10,656 bases of DNA from Bacteroidales bacterium UBA5621 (GTDB lineage: Bacteria > Bacteroidota > Bacteroidia > Bacteroidales > VadinHA17), in assembly GCA_002424525.1 (NCBI GenBank), contig DIKJ01000058.1, forward strand, positions 27,997 to 38,652, written 5' to 3'. Shown piece by piece: positions 6,848 through 10,656 of this stretch. The notes below the pieces were generated by a model. The model worked only from the letters and a program-made list of their open reading frames with translations, did not search any database and was not told the origin of the DNA. Each line of letters starts with the position of its first letter. Positions within the stretch are counted from its first letter, which is position 1. Both the position numbers and the translations under genes were made by a program.

Positions 6848-8536
6848 ATGAAAAAGTTTAGTCTCCTGGTTCTGATAATGCTAATTTCGGGGTTCCTGGC
6901 GGATCAGGCGCCGAAAGCATGTACAAATTTCCTTATTACGAAGGGCGCTTCAAAAGACGGTTCTGTAATGATCACATATTCAGCTGATTCACACGTCCTT
7001 TACGGCGAGCTCTATTTCTGGCCCGCAAAAAAATGGCCGGCCGGGTCGATGGTTGATGTATATGAGTGGGATACGGGGAAGTTTATGGGCAGGATACCAC
7101 AGCTTGCTGAAACTTATTCGGTTGTCGGCAATATTAACCAGCATCAGCTTGCCATTGGAGAAACGACATTCGGCGGCCGGCCTGAACTGGGTGAGCCGGG
7201 AGGTATGATTGACTATGGCTCGCTGATCTATCTGACGCTTCAGCGGGCGAAAAATGCGAGGGAAGCTATCCGGACCTTCTCATCTTTACTGACTGAATTT
7301 GGTTATGCCAGCTCCGGCGAATCGTTCTCGATAGCCGACAAGGATGAAGCCTGGATAGTGGAACTGATCGGGAAAGGTAACGGTAAAAAGGGTGCGGTGT
7401 GGGTCGCCAGGAGAATTCCTGATGGCTATATCTCGGGGCATGCCAATCACCCGAGAATAACGACCTTCCCTCTTGCCGACGGTGTCAGGTCAATAACATC
7501 GAAAGATATTGACAAGATCTTCAACCCGGAAATTGAGACTGTTTACGCTTATGACGTAATTGATGTTGCCCGCGAATACGGCTGGTTCAAGGGAGCTGAC
7601 CGGGATTTCAGCTTCAGCGATACATACGCTCCCCTCGATTTTGGCGGTGCAAGGTTCTGCGAAGCCAGGGTCTGGTCCGGCTTCAACAAGGTAAACAGCC
7701 AGATGGGCAAATACCTTGATTATGCAATGGGCGAAAATCTTGCCAACAGGATGCCGCTCTGGATCAAACCCGATAACAAATTGAGCGTTAAAGATGTAAT
7801 GGGGATGATGAGGGACTATTATCAGAATACCCCGATGGACATGACCAATGATGTGGGAGCAGGTCCCTTTGGAAACACAGTAAGATGGAGACCCATGACC
7901 TGGAGCGTCGACGGGGTGGATTACATTCACGAGAGGGCGATATCAACCCAGCAATGCGGATTCTCATTTGTCACTCAAAGCCGGTCATGGCTGCCCGATC
8001 CTGTTGGAGGGATATTATGGTTCGGCGTTGATGACACCTACTATACCGTTTATTCACCCATGTATTGCGGGATCACCCGCGTACCTGAAACATTCGCGAC
8101 AGGCAATGGTGATATCATGACATTCAGCGATAACGCGGCATTCTGGGTCTTTAATCAGGTGACCAATTTTATGTATACCCGCACACGCCTTATGATTGAA
8201 GATTTTCATAATAAGCAGAATGAGCTTGAGGACGGCTTCATCAATGAAATCCAGGAAATTGACCGGACAGCTGCTGAACTTTACAAAAAGAAACCTGCCA
8301 GAGCGTTAATATATTTAACTGAATACTCTGTTAATGCCGGAAATAATACCGTAAGGGAATGGCAGGAGTTTTACAGATTTCTCTTTACAAAATATGTCGA
8401 TGGCAACGTCAAGGAGAAGCAGCCGGTCCCGCCGGGTTATAAATATGTTACCCCGAAAGTCTCCCAGCCGGGATACGGAGAGGAATGGCTGAGGCGTATT
8501 TCGGAGGATGCCGGCTACAGGCTGAAGGCGAAGTAA
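6848..8536 (+). CDS. Secreted C69 family dipeptidase (PepD-like Ntn hydrolase)
   Basis: This is a 562-residue protein. Residues 1-24 form a signal-like leader (MKKFSLLVLIMLISGFLADQ followed by APKA). It is followed at once by C25 in ACTNFLITKGASKDGS, the family's nucleophile motif. C69 enzymes are N-terminal-nucleophile hydrolases, so the leader must be removed to expose Cys25 as the new N-terminus. Further family segments are ITYSADSH, VYEWDTGKF, VVGNINQHQLAIGETTFGGR and ISGHANHPRI. The likely role is hydrolysis of dipeptides or short peptides in the periplasm; the substrate is unknown. The C-terminal ~100 residues are helical and charged. It has its own promoter and a repeat-rich leader, with another heptamer array starting 6 bp after the stop. 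The gene is complete, with no frameshift. Confidence 0.92.
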   Translation: MKKFSLLVLIMLISGFLADQAPKACTNFLITKGASKDGSVMITYSADSHVLYGELYFWPAKKWPAGSMVDVYEWDTGKFMGRIPQLAETYSVVGNINQHQLAIGETTFGGRPELGEPGGMIDYGSLIYLTLQRAKNAREAIRTFSSLLTEFGYASSGESFSIADKDEAWIVELIGKGNGKKGAVWVARRIPDGYISGHANHPRITTFPLADGVRSITSKDIDKIFNPEIETVYAYDVIDVAREYGWFKGADRDFSFSDTYAPLDFGGARFCEARVWSGFNKVNSQMGKYLDYAMGENLANRMPLWIKPDNKLSVKDVMGMMRDYYQNTPMDMTNDVGAGPFGNTVRWRPMTWSVDGVDYIHERAISTQQCGFSFVTQSRSWLPDPVGGILWFGVDDTYYTVYSPMYCGITRVPETFATGNGDIMTFSDNAAFWVFNQVTNFMYTRTRLMIEDFHNKQNELEDGFINEIQEIDRTAAELYKKKPARALIYLTEYSVNAGNNTVREWQEFYRFLFTKYVDGNVKEKQPVPPGYKYVTPKVSQPGYGEEWLRRISEDAGYRLKAK

Positions 8537-8541
8537 AACCC

Positions 8542-8594
8542 GGTACTGGGTACTCGGTACTGGGTACTCGGTACTGGGTACTCGGTACTCGGTC
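8542..8594 (+). repeat. Heptamer tandem repeat, unit GGTACTG / GGTACTC
   Basis: Seven full units of GGTACT(G/C) from 8542 to 8590 plus GGTC. The last base alternates G, C, G, C, G, C, C, so the first six units form three copies of a 14-bp repeat. The array starts 6 bp after the dipeptidase stop. It ends in a small stem (TCGGT-CTTA-ACCGA, 8589-8602) without a T-tract. A lone TACTCGG recurs at 8680-8686. Confidence 0.95.
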
Positions 8595-8705
8595 TTAACC
8601 GATGACTGATTACCTGAATAAATAAAAACAGCAAAAACTACTAATAGCAGCATCTGGCTGTTAAAACTTTTAAGTGGTGTACTCGGATAATCGGAATTTT
8701 ATTTT

Positions 8706-8713
8706 TACATTTG
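8706..8713 (+). promoter_or_regulatory. -7 element of the rplS promoter
   Basis: TACATTTG matches TAnnTTTG exactly and lies 47 bp before the rplS start, giving a predicted leader of about 40 nt. No TTTG lies at the expected -33 position (8683-8686 reads TCGG), so only the -7 half is well supported. Confidence 0.55.
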
Positions 8714-8760
8714 CGACCGGATTTTTGAAACCGATATAAGTAATATTAATAGCACCTGAG

Positions 8761-9108
8761 ATGAATTTAATGAATGTTGTCGAGAAGGAACTTGAAATTA
8801 AGAAGGAGTATCCGAATTTTAAGGCAGGAGATACCATTACGGTTCATTATAAGATTGTTGAGGGTAACAAGGAGAGGATTCAGCAGTTCCGGGGTGTTGT
8901 ATTGCAGAGAAAAGGCAGTAAGCATACGGAAACGTTTACTGTAAGGAAAATGTCAGGCAATATAGGAGTCGAAAGGATATTCCCGGCCGCTTCTCCCTTC
9001 ATCGACAAGATTGAGATCAATAAATACGGAAAAGTAAGGAGAGCAAGGATCTTTTACCTCCGCAAGCTTACCGGCAAAAAAGCGCGCATCCGCGAAAGGA
9101 AGTTTTAA
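8761..9108 (+). CDS. rplS: Large-subunit ribosomal protein bL19
   Basis: This 115-residue basic protein matches L19 along its length: [20 protein letters not shown] (residues 20-39), [32 protein letters not shown] and the C-terminal [21 protein letters not shown]19 sits at the 30S-50S interface of the ribosome. I use the first ATG (8761), because L19 proteins normally start about 19 residues before FKAGD; Met4 is an alternative. It is not next to trmD or rpsP as in many other phyla, but stands alone with its own -7 element, so it is probably a single-gene unit. Confidence 0.97.
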   Translation: MNLMNVVEKELEIKKEYPNFKAGDTITVHYKIVEGNKERIQQFRGVVLQRKGSKHTETFTVRKMSGNIGVERIFPAASPFIDKIEINKYGKVRRARIFYLRKLTGKKARIRERKF

Positions 9109-9122
9109 GTTCGCTAAAGCGC

Positions 9123-9135
9123 AGCTGGTTCAGCT
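9123..9135. terminator. Small hairpin at the rplS / AsmA-like convergence
   Basis: AGCTG (9123-9127) and CAGCT (9131-9135) form a 5-bp stem with a 3-nt loop just after rplS, overlapping the stop codon of the convergent gene. On the plus strand AAATCTTTT follows. The stem is too short to be sure. Confidence 0.25.
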
Positions 9136-10656
9136 AAATCTTTTCCAGCATTTCTTCTCTTTTGGCTTTAGCCTCCCTTACAAGCGCATCAGCCTTAGCA
9201 TCAGCCTCACTGATCACCTGTTCAGCACGTTTATCAGCCTCTCTTTTAAGACTATCGGCTGCTTTCTGGGCTGCCAGTTTTGCCACCGCTCCTTTAGGTT
9301 CGGCTTCCCTGATTAACCTCTGAGCCTGAGCATCAGCTTCGAGACGTATCTTTTCAGCCGCTTTTGCTGCTTCATCCCTCAGTTGCTGAGCTTTTTCCTC
9401 CGCCTCCCTGACAAGCCTGTCACCCTGTATTACAGCCTCGCTCCTCACCTTCTCCATTGTCTGATCCACTTTTTCATCAACTGCCTGCTTAACGGCGCTC
9501 TGTATCTCCTCTTTTACTCTGGCAGCCTCAACTCCCGCTGAACTTCCGAAAAAGGGAGTGACGACCGGCTTGCCGAAGGTGCCTGTAACTTTTACGTTCA
9601 CCTTCAGGATCTCGGCTGGCTTATATGCAATACCGAACATCGCTGCCTGAGCAGAAAGGTTATCGATCACGGAATTGACCGAACTTCCCAGATCAGATCT
9701 GGGTATTTCTGTCCTGATCTCATAATTAAGTGTTTGATCTATTCCCTGATCTCCTGAAATATTCATTTTAATATTTCCGACTTTAGTATCAAACGGACTG
9801 ACATAAATTCTTCCCTCGTTAACCTTGAAACTCACATTAAGGTCCTTAAAGGTATTTGTATATTTCTCCCCGAGGTTAAGAAGTTCCTTCATCTTATCGT
9901 ATGAAGCGGATTCGAGAAGAGTTACCTCGTTTGACTGGAGCCTGCCGCCGCCGCTGATCGTGTGTATCAGGGGCATCATATCAGCTCCCAGGAGGCTGTT
10001 ATAAGTCATTTTCAGGTTGAATTGCCCGGCAATTCCTTTTGCCGCCGGAGCGAGCTTCTGAACAGTGTTAAAAGTGTTGAAAGCATCCCTGATTGCCATA
10101 CTCTCCATGTTTAAATCGGCTTTCATCACAGGTTTGAGGGTATCGCGGGTATCGTAGTCGGCATTCATCGTTATTCTCCCTCCGAGAATATTCAAACCTG
10201 CTTCACGAATGCTTAAAATACCGTTTTTTACCAGAATATGTCCCCTCACATTCTGTGCCTTGATCTTGTCATACTCAAACTGATCGATCTGTGCATTGAA
10301 ATCGAAGTCCAGATTCTCAGGCACCTTAATGAGTGCCAGGGCTGTCGTGTCTTCATCAGATGCATCAGTTAATTTTGACATTATCTCTGTAAGGTCTACC
10401 AGCTTCGACTGGAGCGACAGGTTGCCCCTTAAAACATCATCTTTAAAGAGGTATGGAATATAGTTTTCAATTCTTCCGCTTAATATGAAATTGCTTTTTC
10501 CGCCTATGTTGAGGTCGCTCCTGTTCATGGCTGCATACGCAGGAGAAAATTCGAAGCCGGCTTCATTTATCTTCACCTCAGGATATCCGGCCATTTCAAC
10601 CAGCATATTCCTGATGTCCATTCGTCCAGATGCTTTAAAACTCTCATAATCTTTCC
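9134..10656 (-). CDS. AsmA-like envelope protein, C-terminal part, with Ala/Glu-rich helical tail
   Basis: The reading frame is open through the right edge (hand translation before the Met at 10621 reads KDYESFKASGR), so that Met is internal and the gene is truncated by the window. About 507 residues are visible. The main part has alternating beta-strand repeats typical of AsmA-like proteins, such as LNILGGRITMNADYD, KADLNMESMAIRDAF, GRLQSNEVTLLES and VNVKVTGTFGKPVVTPFFG. This family is linked to outer-membrane assembly and lipid transport and usually has an N-terminal membrane anchor, which is not visible here. The last ~128 residues (9134-9520) change sharply to an Ala/Glu/Lys/Arg-rich amphipathic helix with repeated segments such as LVREAEEKAQQL, LIREAE and LVREAKAKREEM. 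The family call is good; the function of the tail is unknown. Confidence 0.8.
   Translation of the reverse strand, partial: KDYESFKASGRMDIRNMLVEMAGYPEVKINEAGFEFSPAYAAMNRSDLNIGGKSNFILSGRIENYIPYLFKDDVLRGNLSLQSKLVDLTEIMSKLTDASDEDTTALALIKVPENLDFDFNAQIDQFEYDKIKAQNVRGHILVKNGILSIREAGLNILGGRITMNADYDTRDTLKPVMKADLNMESMAIRDAFNTFNTVQKLAPAAKGIAGQFNLKMTYNSLLGADMMPLIHTISGGGRLQSNEVTLLESASYDKMKELLNLGEKYTNTFKDLNVSFKVNEGRIYVSPFDTKVGNIKMNISGDQGIDQTLNYEIRTEIPRSDLGSSVNSVIDNLSAQAAMFGIAYKPAEILKVNVKVTGTFGKPVVTPFFGSSAGVEAARVKEEIQSAVKQAVDEKVDQTMEKVRSEAVIQGDRLVREAEEKAQQLRDEAAKAAEKIRLEADAQAQRLIREAEPKGAVAKLAAQKAADSLKREADKRAEQVISEADAKADALVREAKAKREEMLEKI

Noticed and set aside
8542..8594. Regular repeats that could suggest a CRISPR array.
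   Set aside because: Units are 7 bp with no spacers, and no cas gene is present.
8315..8653. Minus-strand 112-residue reading frame with repeated YRVPSTEYPVPST-like segments.
   Set aside because: The protein repeats are just the GGTACT heptamer array read in another frame, and the rest overlaps the dipeptidase gene antisense.
8627..8670. AACAGC / GCTGTT inverted repeat as a terminator of the dipeptidase gene.
   Set aside because: The stem is 6 bp with a loop of about 25 nt, and the following sequence is mixed A and T, so support is too weak.

Overview
The window looks like the chromosome of a Bacteroidota bacterium, probably Bacteroidales or a relative. Three sequence-based reasons support this. 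The gene families have Bacteroidota-type forms: an M23 peptidase with a long beta-rich C-terminus, a C69 dipeptidase, an AsmA-like protein, and rplS standing alone. Start codons follow A/T-rich leaders without clear Shine-Dalgarno sites. Several intergenic regions carry the Bacteroidota promoter pattern TTTG-N18/19-TAnnTTTG. GC content is moderate. The genus cannot be resolved from the sequence. All recognisable genes are housekeeping or envelope functions. I see no phage, transposon, CRISPR or defence genes.

Left part (1-3133, minus strand): a division/RNA-turnover/sugar cluster. It reads from a near-perfect promoter at 3103-3133 through a small coiled-coil protein, zapA, a structured non-coding RNA that I propose is 6S RNA, rny (RNase Y), and a UDP-GlcNAc 2-epimerase-type gene that runs off the left edge. 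The genes are tightly spaced (9 bp and 6 bp) except where the RNA sits.

Middle (3150-6713): a second near-perfect promoter, back to back with the first, drives a secreted M23 (LytM-type) peptidase. This converges on a sugar nucleotidyltransferase, with an inverted repeat between them. The nucleotidyltransferase is divergent from cutC.

Right part (6714-10656): a promoter and a leader full of 7-bp tandem repeats precede a secreted C69-family dipeptidase. A third 7-bp repeat array follows its stop codon. Then come rplS (ribosomal protein L19) with its own -7 element and, convergent, the 3' part of an AsmA-like envelope protein with a long Ala/Glu-rich helical tail, open at the right edge.

Functional reading (inference): many of the genes serve cell division and the envelope (ZapA, M23 hydrolase, nucleotide-sugar enzymes, AsmA-like protein, secreted dipeptidase), alongside RNA turnover and ribosome genes. 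The least explained elements are the structured RNA between zapA and rny and the three different heptamer arrays flanking the dipeptidase gene.
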